Shown here piece after piece: positions 21,691 through 30,784 of a stretch of 58,488 bases of DNA. A program made the translations under genes and the position numbers. The DNA is from Flavobacteriales bacterium (GTDB taxonomy: Bacteria > Bacteroidota > Bacteroidia > Flavobacteriales > JASBRU01). Below the pieces are notes generated by a model. That model ran no database searches, was not told where the DNA came from, and was given only the letters and a program-made list of their open reading frames with translations. The stretch is taken from positions 128,170-186,657 of the forward strand of contig JASBRU010000006.1 in assembly GCA_030149285.1 (NCBI GenBank), read 5' to 3'. The stretch's first letter is position 1. Each line of letters opens with the position of its first letter.

Positions 21691-23949
21691 ATGAAATCTG
21701 TTTTTAAACTTGCCATTGCCCTATTACTGATAGGTAATACAGCCATGGCCCAAAACAACAAACTTAATGGTGTTGTGATGGAAGAAACTGCAAAAGGAGA
21801 TTTAGTACCATTACCGGGTGCCAACATCCTATGGGAAAAAGCAAACGTGGGTACTACCACCAATCAAGATGGTTATTTTGAGATTGACTTTTATAAAGAA
21901 GATAGATTGATAGTAAGCTTTATTGGCTTTGAAACGGATACACTTGTGATTACGTCTCCGCATAAAACAAACCTAATAATGAAAGCCAACAGAACCCAAA
22001 CCGGCGAAGTTGAGGTAGTTGGTAGACAAAAAAGCACTACCATATCTACCATAGCACCCATAAATGTAGAAACGATAAACCAAAAGGAGTTGCGCAAAGC
22101 GGCTTGCTGTAATTTATCGGAGAGCTTTGAGACCAACCCCTCTGTAGATGTATCTTATACCGATGCCGTTACTGGCCGAAGACAAATACAACTACTGGGT
22201 TTAAATGGTAAATACACCCAAATACAAGCAGAAAACATACCACTAGCAAGAGGTATGGCATCTAGCTCTGGGCTTACCTTTATACCCGGCCCTTGGGTAG
22301 AGAGCATACAACTTACCAAAGGCATAGGCTCTGTAGTAAATGGCTATGAAAGCATTACCGGACAAATAAACGTAGAGCTTTACAAACCACATGCAGATGG
22401 AGATAAGCTAATGGTAAACGGCTATGCAAATAGCACAGGTCGTATAGAAAGCAATTTGGTTACCAAGTATAAACTGGGCAAACACTGGACTGGTAATGTA
22501 TTACTACACGGCAGCATGCGTAATACAGAGATTGATAATAATGATGATAGCTTTATTGATGCTCCGCTTGGCCACCAAGTAAACCTGATGAAACGCTTTA
22601 AGTACGATAGCCATAAAGGTTTTGAAGCCCAAGTAGGTTTCAGAATACTTAATGATCGTAAAGAAGGCGGACAGTTTGGCAATAGTGGTATTGCAGAAAA
22701 CAACCGTTACCAAATACTATTGGATGATACACGTGCTGAGGTTTTTGCCAAAGCAGGATATGTATTTGAAGATAAAGTATACCGTAGTATTGGTTTAATT
22801 GTTAGTGGTTCTAGCCAATCGCAAGATGTAAAAATTGGTCCTAATAACACCACTACTTTTACAAACAACCAAAAGCACGATGCCTTTTATGCCAACCTTA
22901 TTTTCCAAGATATAATTGGCGATACAAGACATAAATACAGAACCGGCTTAAGCTTACAGATAGATAATTACTACTCTTTACCCATAAACTTTACTACTAT
23001 TGAAGCTAAAACAAATACACCGGGAGCATTTATAGAGTATACCTATAGCCCCCACGAAGCTTTTAATATTGTTGCAGGCTTAAGAGGAGATTTATTTGAT
23101 ATTAACGAAACATATTCTCTGGCAAATGCAGATGGCTTTACTGTTGTAGACGAGCAAAAAGGTGTAATTATACCTAGGGTACACATACGCTATGCTTTAA
23201 ACGAGAATAATATATTTCGTTTAAGTGGTGGTAGAGGTGTAAGACGTCCATTTTACATTGCCGATAATATTTCTTTGCTAGCCTCTAACCTCAACGTTAC
23301 GGTTAGAGACAACATCTTATTAGAAGATGCTTGGAATTTTGGTGGTGGATATACACTTATCTTTAAAATGAATTACCGCCCTGTAACCATAGTTACAGAA
23401 GCATTTCGCACACAGTTTACCAAACAATTGGCTATAGATTTTGACAATGTAAACGGCTACACCTTTTTTGAGACCGATGAGTCTTATGCAAACACTTTAC
23501 AAGTTCAGGCAGATTATAGCCCCATGAGAAGGTTTGATGTAAGAGTAGCTTATCGTTTTCAGGATGTAAAAGTAAAACAGATTGACGGCAGCTTACGCCA
23601 AAAAGCTTTTACATCTAGGCACAGAGCTTTTGCAAACTTGGCCTACGAAACCAAAAACGATTGGAAGTTTGACTACACCATTAACTGGATTGGCGAACAA
23701 CGCGCCCCAAGAAACGGAGAGGTGTTTAAACGCTCACCGGATTTTGTAACCATGAATGCACAAATTGCCAAAGACTTTGGCAAAAAATGGAATGCATATG
23801 TGGGTGTAGAAAACATTACCAACTTTAGGCAAGACAACCCTATAGTTAGCGCAAACAATACATCTGCACCTAACTTTGACACCAACCGTGTTTGGGGACC
23901 TATTGTAGGCAGATTGGTTTACGCCGGCTTTTACTTTAGAATCCCTTAA
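21691..23949 (+). CDS. TonB-dependent receptor, probable metal (copper) uptake
   Basis: A 752-residue outer-membrane receptor. Order: signal peptide (TAMAQ), carboxypeptidase-regulatory-like domain (residues about 25-100, LNGVVMEETAKGDLVPLPGA), plug domain (about 110-225, with AACCNLSESFETNPSVDVSY), then a 22-strand-type barrel ending in FYFRIP with the required C-terminal aromatic. The CC in the plug start is typical of receptors that sit in HMA/HYC_CC_PP clusters. It should import a metal complex using TonB energy; copper is the best guess, from context only. Confidence 0.85.
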   Translation: MKSVFKLAIALLLIGNTAMAQNNKLNGVVMEETAKGDLVPLPGANILWEKANVGTTTNQDGYFEIDFYKEDRLIVSFIGFETDTLVITSPHKTNLIMKANRTQTGEVEVVGRQKSTTISTIAPINVETINQKELRKAACCNLSESFETNPSVDVSYTDAVTGRRQIQLLGLNGKYTQIQAENIPLARGMASSSGLTFIPGPWVESIQLTKGIGSVVNGYESITGQINVELYKPHADGDKLMVNGYANSTGRIESNLVTKYKLGKHWTGNVLLHGSMRNTEIDNNDDSFIDAPLGHQVNLMKRFKYDSHKGFEAQVGFRILNDRKEGGQFGNSGIAENNRYQILLDDTRAEVFAKAGYVFEDKVYRSIGLIVSGSSQSQDVKIGPNNTTTFTNNQKHDAFYANLIFQDIIGDTRHKYRTGLSLQIDNYYSLPINFTTIEAKTNTPGAFIEYTYSPHEAFNIVAGLRGDLFDINETYSLANADGFTVVDEQKGVIIPRVHIRYALNENNIFRLSGGRGVRRPFYIADNISLLASNLNVTVRDNILLEDAWNFGGGYTLIFKMNYRPVTIVTEAFRTQFTKQLAIDFDNVNGYTFFETDESYANTLQVQADYSPMRRFDVRVAYRFQDVKVKQIDGSLRQKAFTSRHRAFANLAYETKNDWKFDYTINWIGEQRAPRNGEVFKRSPDFVTMNAQIAKDFGKKWNAYVGVENITNFRQDNPIVSANNTSAPNFDTNRVWGPIVGRLVYAGFYFRIP

Positions 23950-23971
23950 TTGAGATAAATAGATAGATTAT

Positions 23972-24002
23972 AAAAAAGGCGACCAGATTGGTCGCCTTTT
24001 TT
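23972..24002. terminator. Bidirectional rho-independent terminator
   Basis: GGCGACC (23978-23984), loop AGATT, GGTCGCC (23990-23996), flanked by six A and six T. It ends both the plus-strand metal cluster and the minus-strand ArsR operon. Confidence 0.9.
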
Positions 24003-24004
24003 AT

Positions 24005-24649
24005 TTAAGTACTTTTTGCATATTTATGCGAACCATCGCACCTAGGATAACGCTTAGACAAACCACAAACACAATCATGAAAGCCCTTACCATCAAAAAT
24101 ACGTTGCTTGTATTTTTCTATTCTATCCACTCTGGTTTTAGATTGTTTGGGTGCAGAAAATTGCAGTAAATACCCTTTTTGCCTACCTGGCGTTAATGCC
24201 TCAAAGGCGGCTTTAAAGCTTGGTTCTTCATCAAATTTTTGCTGTAGTTCATTGGGCATATCAAACTCAGCTACCTTTTTGTATTTTATATCTAGTCCTG
24301 CTTTTTCTACCTCTATAGCCTCATAAATATGAGCCTTTAATACAGGCTCTAACTCCTCTATTTCTTTGGCGTTTGTAAAGCGTATTTGGCGTGCAGCCTG
24401 TGAGTTTTCGGTTGGTTGAATAAGTATGTCATCTGTATTCTTTAGCAAAGCCCCCTTAAAAAAATTCAGCGCACAATACTCTTTAAACCCATGAATAATT
24501 AAAATATTCTTCCCTTTAAAAGTATAGCAAGGCACTCCCCACTTTAGTTCTTCAACCAATCCACAATCAAGAACAAGAATCCTCAATTTCTCCATTTCTT
24601 CTTGCCACTGCTTTTCTTCGCTAAAAAAGGCATCAAGCTTTGGGTTCAT
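24005..24649 (-). CDS. YdeI/DUF1801 family protein with C-terminal CDGSH iron-sulfur motif
   Basis: A 214-residue cytoplasmic protein. Residues about 1-135 are a DUF1801/YdeI domain (LKWGVPCYTFKGKNILIIHG, then CALNFFKGALL) and residues 140-190 carry the YdeI C-terminal pattern (FEALTPGRQKGYLLQFSAPK followed by QSKTRVDRIEKY). The last 30 residues contain CVCGLSKRYPRCDGSH, an exact C-x-C-x2-S-x3-P-x-C-D-G-S-H ligand set of CDGSH proteins, which hold a redox-active 2Fe-2S cluster through three Cys and one His. It is the last gene of the ArsR operon. The role of the combined protein is unknown. Confidence 0.85.
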   Translation of the reverse strand: MNPKLDAFFSEEKQWQEEMEKLRILVLDCGLVEELKWGVPCYTFKGKNILIIHGFKEYCALNFFKGALLKNTDDILIQPTENSQAARQIRFTNAKEIEELEPVLKAHIYEAIEVEKAGLDIKYKKVAEFDMPNELQQKFDEEPSFKAAFEALTPGRQKGYLLQFSAPKQSKTRVDRIEKYKQRIFDGKGFHDCVCGLSKRYPRCDGSHKYAKST

Positions 24650-24653
24650 TGTC

Positions 24654-25037
24654 TTATTTATTTTGTGTTGTTGTTTTTCTGCTTATCGGTCTATAATACC
24701 AAGATACAATAGTTAGCACTAACAGTAATAATGGAGGAAACACATCTGCCATAGGGTCATCAACTGCTATATGAGATACTATTGCTCCGGTCGTTGTAAA
24801 GAAAAACCCTGCATAAGCCCATTCTTTTAATACTGCACGCTTAGGTATAAGCACAGCTACCACACCTAGTATTTTCCATACACCAATAATGCTTAAAAAA
24901 TAGATTGGGTAACCTAGTTTATTCATCATCTCTACCTCAGCATCCATTTGCATAAGCTGCACAATTCCTGTTGAGGTCATACCTAAGGCCAGCCACAAAG
25001 TAGCTATCCAATAAATAATTTTATCTCTCTTTTTCAT
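24654..25037 (-). CDS. DoxX-like integral membrane protein
   Basis: A 127-residue protein with four predicted membrane helices (residues about 8-28, 46-64, 72-90, 98-115). The G-x-x-Q-[LM] and PIYFLSIIGVWKILGVVAVL motifs are typical of DoxX-like proteins. These often accompany SRPBCC/ArsR genes in Bacteroidota. No enzymatic role is established. It lies 4 nt before the YdeI gene and 6 nt after the SRPBCC gene. Confidence 0.8.
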   Translation of the reverse strand: MKKRDKIIYWIATLWLALGMTSTGIVQLMQMDAEVEMMNKLGYPIYFLSIIGVWKILGVVAVLIPKRAVLKEWAYAGFFFTTTGAIVSHIAVDDPMADVFPPLLLLVLTIVSWYYRPISRKTTTQNK

Positions 25038-25043
25038 GAGCCC

Positions 25044-25508
25044 TTACCTTATATTATTTACAATCTCTTGCAATCTGTTATGTGCCATGTTTATGCCCTG
25101 AGCAAATGGTAGCTTTAGCATTTCATCTCTATCAGCAACCGACTTATATATTATTTTCATGGTGAGTTTACTTGTACCCTCTGTAAGTGCCTCAAACTCC
25201 AAAAATTCTAACTGAACGGGGAAAGAAGTGTTTTCCATTTCAAAGGTGCGCGTGATTTTTCGGTTCATACTAAACTCATGTATCACCCCATTAAAACCAT
25301 GCTTATTTCCTTTTGGGTCGGTAGTTACAAACTGCCAGCTACCATGATTCTTGTTTTCCAGCTTTAGCACTTTTGTTCCCATCCATTGCTCTACAATTTC
25401 GGGTTCTATATAGGCTTTAAAAAGCAACTCTAGTGGTAAGTCAAACTCTCTGGTAATAACCAACTCTTGCATTCCCTCACGGGCATCTACTTTTGTTTTT
25501 AACTCCAT
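25044..25508 (-). CDS. SRPBCC (AHSA1-like) domain protein
   Basis: A 154-residue START/Bet v1-fold protein. The AHSA1-like marks are REFDLPLELLFKAYIEPEIV (with EQWMG just after), a strand GSWQFVTTDPKGN, and ITRTFEM followed by a C-terminal amphipathic helix. These proteins bind small hydrophobic ligands or act as chaperone-like partners. The ArsR-SRPBCC gene pair is a very common arrangement in Bacteroidota. It starts 1 nt after the ArsR stop. Confidence 0.85.
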   Translation of the reverse strand: MELKTKVDAREGMQELVITREFDLPLELLFKAYIEPEIVEQWMGTKVLKLENKNHGSWQFVTTDPKGNKHGFNGVIHEFSMNRKITRTFEMENTSFPVQLEFLEFEALTEGTSKLTMKIIYKSVADRDEMLKLPFAQGINMAHNRLQEIVNNIR

Positions 25509-25509
25509 C

Positions 25510-25833
25510 CTATTTATCAGATTTATAATTTTTCATTACATCCTCTAGCTTATTAAACCTTACATCCCATAGTTTTCTAAAGGGCTCCACAAAGTCTGCT
25601 ATCTCTTTCATTTTTTGCGGATTCAAGTGGTAATATATTTCTCTACCTTTTTGCTCTTGCCCCAATATTTCGCACTCAGTAAGTATTTGTATGTGTTTAG
25701 AAATTGTTTGCCTAGAGGAGTCAAAATTCCCTGCTATTGCAGTGGGAGTTAGTGCCTGTAAAGCAACCAATGTAATTATTGCCCTTCTTGTAGGATCCGC
25801 TATTGCCTGAAATACATCTCTTCTTAATTCCAT
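25510..25833 (-). CDS. ArsR/SmtB-type transcriptional repressor
   Basis: A 107-residue winged-helix regulator: [20 protein letters not shown], recognition helix [20 protein letters not shown], wing [12 protein letters not shown]. It lacks the Cys/His metal ligands of classical ArsR (no E-L-C-V-C), so it belongs to the PadR-like or SRPBCC-linked ArsR group rather than an arsenic sensor. First gene of a four-gene operon; a perfect palindromic operator (25837-25854) lies over its promoter. Confidence 0.85.
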   Translation of the reverse strand: MELRRDVFQAIADPTRRAIITLVALQALTPTAIAGNFDSSRQTISKHIQILTECEILGQEQKGREIYYHLNPQKMKEIADFVEPFRKLWDVRFNKLEDVMKNYKSDK

Positions 25834-25836
25834 AAA

Positions 25837-25884
25837 TGCAGTTACTTGACTGCAAATATATACGCAACCATTTAACTGCGCAAA
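25837..25884 (-). promoter_or_regulatory. ArsR operon promoter and operator
   Basis: On the minus strand TTTG (complement 25881-25884) - 20 nt - TATATTTG (complement 25853-25860). The inverted repeat TGCAGT-N6-ACTGCA (25837-25854) overlaps the -7 box and the start site, where ArsR binding would repress the operon. Confidence 0.7.
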
Positions 25885-25942
25885 TTAATTAAAGAAAAAA
25901 TTAGTGATTGTGTAATTTATAAGCTGTAATTGGCAATTAAGT

Positions 25943-28672
25943 TTAGATGATTTGTCCCCATTTTTTTAGGGCTCTATCTATTACTTGTATGTTTATAGGT
26001 TTACTAATGTAGTCATCCATACCGGCTTTCAAACATTTTTCTCTATCCCCCTCCATTGCATTGGCAGTCATGGCAACAATAGTAGGTCTATTACCACCAT
26101 ATTTATTTATTACAGATTTTGTTGCCTCATAGCCATCCATCTCCGGCATTTGTACATCCATAAAAATAAGGTCGTAAGGTTGTCTTTCTAATGCCTCCAT
26201 TACTTCTACCCCATTAGCAGCCAAATCTGCAGAATAGCCCAATTTTTCTAGCATAAACATGGCCAATTTTTGGTTTACCAAATTATCTTCGGCAACCAAA
26301 ATTCGTAATAAAGAATGGCTTCCCTTTTTTGCAATTTTCTCTTGTTCTTTGGCTTGCTCCTCTGTTTTTTTCTCACCACCCAAATACTCATTTAACGATC
26401 TAAACAGGGCACTATAACGAAGTGGTTTTTCGGCAAAAACTGGCAGTACATGTTCTCTATCCGTATCGGTAAGGTTTAGCTTATCTCTAGAGCATAGTAA
26501 AGTAGGCAACTGCTTGGCAGTGTATTTTTCTCTAAGCGAATAAATAAAGTCTAAGCCCGTCATATTTGGTAAATCATACTCTACCAATATCATATGGTAG
26601 GTATTTGCATTTATTAGTTTCATAGCTTCATCTGCGCAAGGCGCAGAATCTACAGTAAAACCCCATGTACTTAATTGTTTTGCCATCATGGTATTAAAGT
26701 ACTCGTTGTCTTTTACCAGCAATAGTTTTTTACCCACAAAGGCTTTAACTCTTTTATTAAAGGTGGTATCTTTTATATGAGCATCTGCAATAGGTACTCT
26801 TACTGTAAAGCTAAACACAGAGCCCGAACCAGGCATGCTATCCACTTTTATTTCGCCGCCCATTAAACTCACTAACTTAGAGCTAATGGCTAAGCCTAAA
26901 CCTGTACCTCCAAACCTTCTGCTAGTAGAAGAATCTACTTGAGAGAAAGGCTGAAATAATAAGTCTTGTTTCTCTTTAGATATACCTATACCTGTATCTT
27001 TTACCTCAACACTTAAAAAGCTATAAGAGCTATCCATCATACAAGTTTGGCACTGAATAAGTATGGTTACACTTCCTTCATCAGTAAACTTTATGGCATT
27101 GCTAAGCAAGTTTAGTAGCACTTGCCTAAAACGAGTAGCATCGCCTATAATTGCTGGCGGTGTGTTTTCATCAATATGGTATAGCAAGTCCAAGCCTTTT
27201 TCATTGGCCTTGGTAGAAAGTAAATTAACCGCTTGCTCAACTACCACCTCAATTTCAAAAGGTTGTTTTTCTAGCTGCATTTTACCGGAATCCATCTTAG
27301 AGAAATCCAGTATTTCATTTATTACAGATAATAAGGTATCGCCACTTACACGAATCGTTTCTATATAATCTTTTTGCTCAGCAGTCAATTCGGTTTGTAG
27401 CATTAAACTGGTCATACCAATTACCCCATTCATAGGAGTACGTATCTCATGACTCATAGTAGCCAAGAAGTTTGATTTTGCAGCCGCAGCAGCTTCTGCA
27501 GCCTCTTTTGCTTCTTCCAGTTCTTTCTCGGCCATCATGCGCTCAGTTATATCTTGAGATATAGCTCTTACCTCTAATGGCTTATCCTCTAAATCGGGTA
27601 CAAACTCTACCTTGCCCTGCATATACCTCACTTCACCATCGGTACGCACAATTTTATACCTAAAATCTGCGGGCTCTCTTTTTTTTATGCAATTCTCTAT
27701 CAGCTTTTTTACAAGCTCTCTATCTTCCGGGTGAATTTCTTGAATGTAAGAATCAAATGTACCGTCATAGTCTTCAAGACTTCGTCCGGCATTTCTTAAG
27801 TCTTGGTCAGACCTATCAATTACATTGGTTTTTAAATCCCAAACCCAGCTACCAATACTACCCATACGTTGGGCTTCGCGTAGGGCTTTTACATTTTCGT
27901 TTACTTGGCGTGCTTGCTCTACACGCTCAGATATGTCTGCTACACCATAGGTTACACCAATGGTATTTCCATCATCATCTATTGCCGGATAAAAAACTGT
28001 ATGGTAATAGATAGTACTGCCATCGGGCATCGGCACATCTTTATCATAGCTTTGTCTTTCTCCGTTTAAGGCTTTCTGGTAATTATCGTTAAATTCCTTT
28101 AAATCTTTTGGTAAAATATAATCGAGCATACTATGCCCCTGCTCCAAATCAATATCCCAATAAACCTTTATGGCTTCAGCCGCAGTATTGTTAAACTTTA
28201 AAATTTCTTTGTTTTTACCCAATAAAAATATCAGCTCTCTAGAGCTGTTCAGTATAGCTGCCAATCCGGCTTCAGAGCGTTGTATCTCGGCTTGCATTTC
28301 GCGTATATGACTTAAATCTTTTATACGCACTATACTGGTAAGCTTGCCGTTTAGCTCGGCTCTTACAACAGCATAGCTGCCCCACATTAGTTTTCCTTTT
28401 AAAGACTTGTATTGTGTTTCGTGAGAAAAGTAATTGTTCTCTGCCAACTCTCTTTCAAAGCCAATATTTTCTTCTTTGGTAAAACTATCCACCATAAGGC
28501 TGGTCATTTTTCTACCAACTAAGTCATCTTTATCATTAGCTTCAAAAAGCTTAACAGAAGAGGGGTTGCAATCTATAATTTCTTTGGAGTTAGCATCAAC
28601 TATAAAAATGGCGTCAGCTGCTAACTCATACATTATTTCGTATACAGACTGCGATTGGCCGTTTTTTTCCAA
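25943..28672 (-). CDS. Hybrid sensor histidine kinase with three PAS domains and two receivers
   Basis: A 909-residue cytoplasmic signalling protein without membrane segments. Order: PAS 1 (about 10-125), PAS 2 (about 130-250), PAS 3 with PAC (about 260-385), HisKA with phospho-His in ATMSHEIRTPMNG, ATPase domain (N box LNLLSNAIKF, G1 DTGIG, G2 GGTGLGLAIS), then two receivers. The last receiver is intact (LVAEDN, LIFMDVQMPEMDG). The first is degenerate: LLVKDN replaces the acidic pocket and LVEYDLPNMTG has Glu where the phospho-acceptor Asp should be. No downstream regulator or Hpt is present. The start is TTG 28672; the first in-frame ATG lies 13 codons on and would trim the first PAS domain. 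Confidence 0.9.
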   Translation of the reverse strand: MEKNGQSQSVYEIMYELAADAIFIVDANSKEIIDCNPSSVKLFEANDKDDLVGRKMTSLMVDSFTKEENIGFERELAENNYFSHETQYKSLKGKLMWGSYAVVRAELNGKLTSIVRIKDLSHIREMQAEIQRSEAGLAAILNSSRELIFLLGKNKEILKFNNTAAEAIKVYWDIDLEQGHSMLDYILPKDLKEFNDNYQKALNGERQSYDKDVPMPDGSTIYYHTVFYPAIDDDGNTIGVTYGVADISERVEQARQVNENVKALREAQRMGSIGSWVWDLKTNVIDRSDQDLRNAGRSLEDYDGTFDSYIQEIHPEDRELVKKLIENCIKKREPADFRYKIVRTDGEVRYMQGKVEFVPDLEDKPLEVRAISQDITERMMAEKELEEAKEAAEAAAAAKSNFLATMSHEIRTPMNGVIGMTSLMLQTELTAEQKDYIETIRVSGDTLLSVINEILDFSKMDSGKMQLEKQPFEIEVVVEQAVNLLSTKANEKGLDLLYHIDENTPPAIIGDATRFRQVLLNLLSNAIKFTDEGSVTILIQCQTCMMDSSYSFLSVEVKDTGIGISKEKQDLLFQPFSQVDSSTSRRFGGTGLGLAISSKLVSLMGGEIKVDSMPGSGSVFSFTVRVPIADAHIKDTTFNKRVKAFVGKKLLLVKDNEYFNTMMAKQLSTWGFTVDSAPCADEAMKLINANTYHMILVEYDLPNMTGLDFIYSLREKYTAKQLPTLLCSRDKLNLTDTDREHVLPVFAEKPLRYSALFRSLNEYLGGEKKTEEQAKEQEKIAKKGSHSLLRILVAEDNLVNQKLAMFMLEKLGYSADLAANGVEVMEALERQPYDLIFMDVQMPEMDGYEATKSVINKYGGNRPTIVAMTANAMEGDREKCLKAGMDDYISKPINIQVIDRALKKWGQII

Positions 28673-28698
28673 AGTGTTTCGTTAGATTTGGTTTAACT

Positions 28699-28706
28699 CA
28701 AAAGTA
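28699..28706 (-). promoter_or_regulatory. -7 box of the hybrid kinase gene
   Basis: TACTTTTG on the minus strand, ending 26 nt before the proposed TTG start. It supports initiation at 28672 rather than far downstream. No clear -33 element. Confidence 0.45.
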
Positions 28707-28805
28707 CCATATTTTACATACAATAGAAATTATTAGGCACGGCTTTTGAACAATAAACAATATTACACAAGTACATATAAAACAATAAAAAAACACAAAC
28801 ACCTC

Positions 28806-29462
28806 ATGAACAATATTTTACATAGAAACAAAATTACAACACCTGTATTGGGTATATGTATACTACTTTTTAGCTCCTGTATAGAAATAAAAGAAACTCT
28901 TACGCTAAAAAATGAAGGCGGTGGCAATTACAGTTTTGTGATTTATTACAACCAATACCTCAATGAAATAGTTAATAAAGAAGCATTAGCTATTGTAATG
29001 AATGATATGTACGAAGAACTAGACGTACTTAAAGACGATTTGAGCTATATGGATGGGATATCTAACATTGAGACCATTAAAGAAGATATGGGGGCTTTTG
29101 GTTTTTCTTTTGATTTTATTGACAATAAAAGCCTTAATGAGGCAATGACTTTTACAACTGATATAAAACTTGAAATAAACGATAAAACCATAAGCCATAC
29201 AGGAGCATACCCTGCTGTAATAAAAGAAATGGAAGAAATTAGTGTTGATGACTTAGAAGGCTTGGTTAAAGAAGAAATTTTTAAAGAGTACCAAAATGCA
29301 GTTTATACGTTTACCGTAAACTCATACAAACCTATGCAATTAAAGCCATCGGGTTTACCCGAAGTTTTCTCTGATGAAGGCAAAACAGTTACCTATACAT
29401 ACCTATATAATAGTGGCACCTTTAAGCCCGAAGACTATAACCAAACTATTTATTTTCAATAA
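28806..29462 (+). CDS. Lipoprotein, twin copy 1
   Basis: A 218-residue lipoprotein; lipobox in LLFSSC with the mature sequence beginning C-I-E-I-K-E-T-L-T-L. The following GGGNYSF and a DMGAFGFSFDFIDN segment are shared with the next gene (GGGTYTF, NYTFGYSFDFDN), so the two are paralogues. The open frame reaches 28746, but ATG 28806 gives a normal lipoprotein signal. Unknown function; the C-terminal part is beta-rich. Confidence 0.7.
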   Translation: MNNILHRNKITTPVLGICILLFSSCIEIKETLTLKNEGGGNYSFVIYYNQYLNEIVNKEALAIVMNDMYEELDVLKDDLSYMDGISNIETIKEDMGAFGFSFDFIDNKSLNEAMTFTTDIKLEINDKTISHTGAYPAVIKEMEEISVDDLEGLVKEEIFKEYQNAVYTFTVNSYKPMQLKPSGLPEVFSDEGKTVTYTYLYNSGTFKPEDYNQTIYFQ

Positions 29463-29472
29463 AATTTTCTGA

Positions 29473-29480
29473 TATATTTG
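29473..29480 (+). promoter_or_regulatory. -7 box of twin lipoprotein 2
   Basis: TATATTTG, an exact -7 match 27 nt before ATG 29508, between the twin genes. Copy 2 can therefore be transcribed on its own. Confidence 0.5.
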
Positions 29481-29507
29481 TGACTATAACTAAAAACACC
29501 AAATGCT

Positions 29508-30341
29508 ATGAAAATTTATAAAGTACTTGCACTCGTACTCTCTACTGTCTTAGTTTTTACCTCTTGTATAGAGATGAAAGAAACCATAAAGTTTAACAAA
29601 AAAGGAGGTGGCACATACACCTTTACTTTTAATATGACCGAAATGGTTGAGCTTATAAACAGTATGGAAGAAGACAAAGGCAACCCACAAGCTGCAGCCG
29701 GAGCAAAAGATTTTACTGACGGACTTATGAGCAGTATGGATGAATTTAAGCAAAAAATAAGTGCTGTTAGTGGTATTTCTGATTTAGAAATGATTGAAGA
29801 TGAAGAGAACTACACTTTTGGTTACTCATTTGATTTTGATAATGTAGAAGCTCTAAATAATGTAATGCTTGCCTTGGGTAACAACCCAGAGAGCACCGAA
29901 GGTTTATTTATTTACGGTAAAAAAGGCTTTACCAGAACCGGTACAAACAGCTTTACCAATCAGTTAAAAAATGAGCTTGGAGGCATGTCTGAGCAAGCCC
30001 CAATGCTTGAAATGGATGATAGTAATTATCTAGAAATTGATGATAGCGATTATACTGAAGGTGATGACACTGAGGTTGAAGTTGTAGAAACCGAAGCTGA
30101 CGAAACTGACGGAGAAGACATGGAAGAGCTAGATGAAGGCTTAGAACAATTAGGTACTTTATTAAAAAGTATGGAAAACATGTCTTTAACTACAACATAT
30201 GAGTTCCCTTATAAAGTTAAAACTGCTACCTCTGAGTTTGATGCCACTATTGAAGGCAAAAAAAATGTAGTGCATAAATTAGAGTTTTTTAAAGAAGGTA
30301 ACAGAGATAAAAAAACCGGGCTAGTAGTAGAGTTTAAATAA
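29508..30341 (+). CDS. Lipoprotein, twin copy 2, with acidic linker
   Basis: A 277-residue lipoprotein (lipobox LVFTSC, then IEMKETIKF). It matches copy 1 in the N-terminal half and differs by an inserted acidic stretch of about 45 residues rich in Asp, Glu and Thr (for example EVEVVETEADETDGEDMEEL). That stretch should be disordered and may bind cations. The C-terminal part is beta-rich and basic. Function unknown. A hairpin 30 nt downstream probably ends the transcript. Confidence 0.7.
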   Translation: MKIYKVLALVLSTVLVFTSCIEMKETIKFNKKGGGTYTFTFNMTEMVELINSMEEDKGNPQAAAGAKDFTDGLMSSMDEFKQKISAVSGISDLEMIEDEENYTFGYSFDFDNVEALNNVMLALGNNPESTEGLFIYGKKGFTRTGTNSFTNQLKNELGGMSEQAPMLEMDDSNYLEIDDSDYTEGDDTEVEVVETEADETDGEDMEELDEGLEQLGTLLKSMENMSLTTTYEFPYKVKTATSEFDATIEGKKNVVHKLEFFKEGNRDKKTGLVVEFK

Positions 30342-30784
30342 GAAACTACTACATAATAGGTGTAAAATAAAAGTGTCCGGCTGATGTAAGACCGGACACT
30401 TTCTACTTAAAACCCAAAAACAATTACATCATGAAAAAAAATTATACTCCTTTAACATTCATGATCGTAATAATGTTTATACATCAATTTATTTTTTTGC
30501 ATAAAAAAAGCCCTGCTTTCACAGGGCTGTATCAAATCGTTTAAATGGTATTATACTTGGTGGTACAGCATAAATATAAGCTATATTTTTTGCACTATCC
30601 TAGCCACCACTAAAAACTTAACATTGAAAACTAAAAAAACCCGCAACAAAAGCTGCGGGTTTTCTTTTTGAAACTCATCAATTAACCCCAAACAGTTATT
30701 AGATTCGCTTCTATTATTAGCACAGCCAATATATAATTTTATTTAAACATATAGTTTGCATGCTCAACTTTTATATACAACTAC
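30342..30784. other. Gene-free stretch with three hairpins
   Basis: Hairpin 1: AAGTGTCCGG/CCGGACACTT (30371-30380/30392-30401), plus-strand end of the twin lipoproteins. Hairpin 2: AGCCCTG/CAGGGCT (30509-30515/30522-30528) with an A run before it, a minus-strand terminator. Hairpin 3: ACCCGCA/TGCGGGT (30639-30645/30654-30660) with A and T runs, bidirectional. A 37-codon MKK frame at 30431-30544 runs through hairpin 2 and is not accepted as a gene. Confidence 0.7.
30633..30668. terminator. Bidirectional terminator
   Basis: ACCCGCA (30639-30645), 8-nt loop, TGCGGGT (30654-30660), with seven A before it and a T-rich tract after it. It serves the minus-strand membrane gene at 30785-31084. Confidence 0.75.

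Noticed and set aside
30431..30544. 37-codon MKK-starting frame
   Set aside because: Runs through a terminator hairpin and lacks a cleavage site; may be a leftover 5' end of a secreted-protein gene, but not supportable as a gene.
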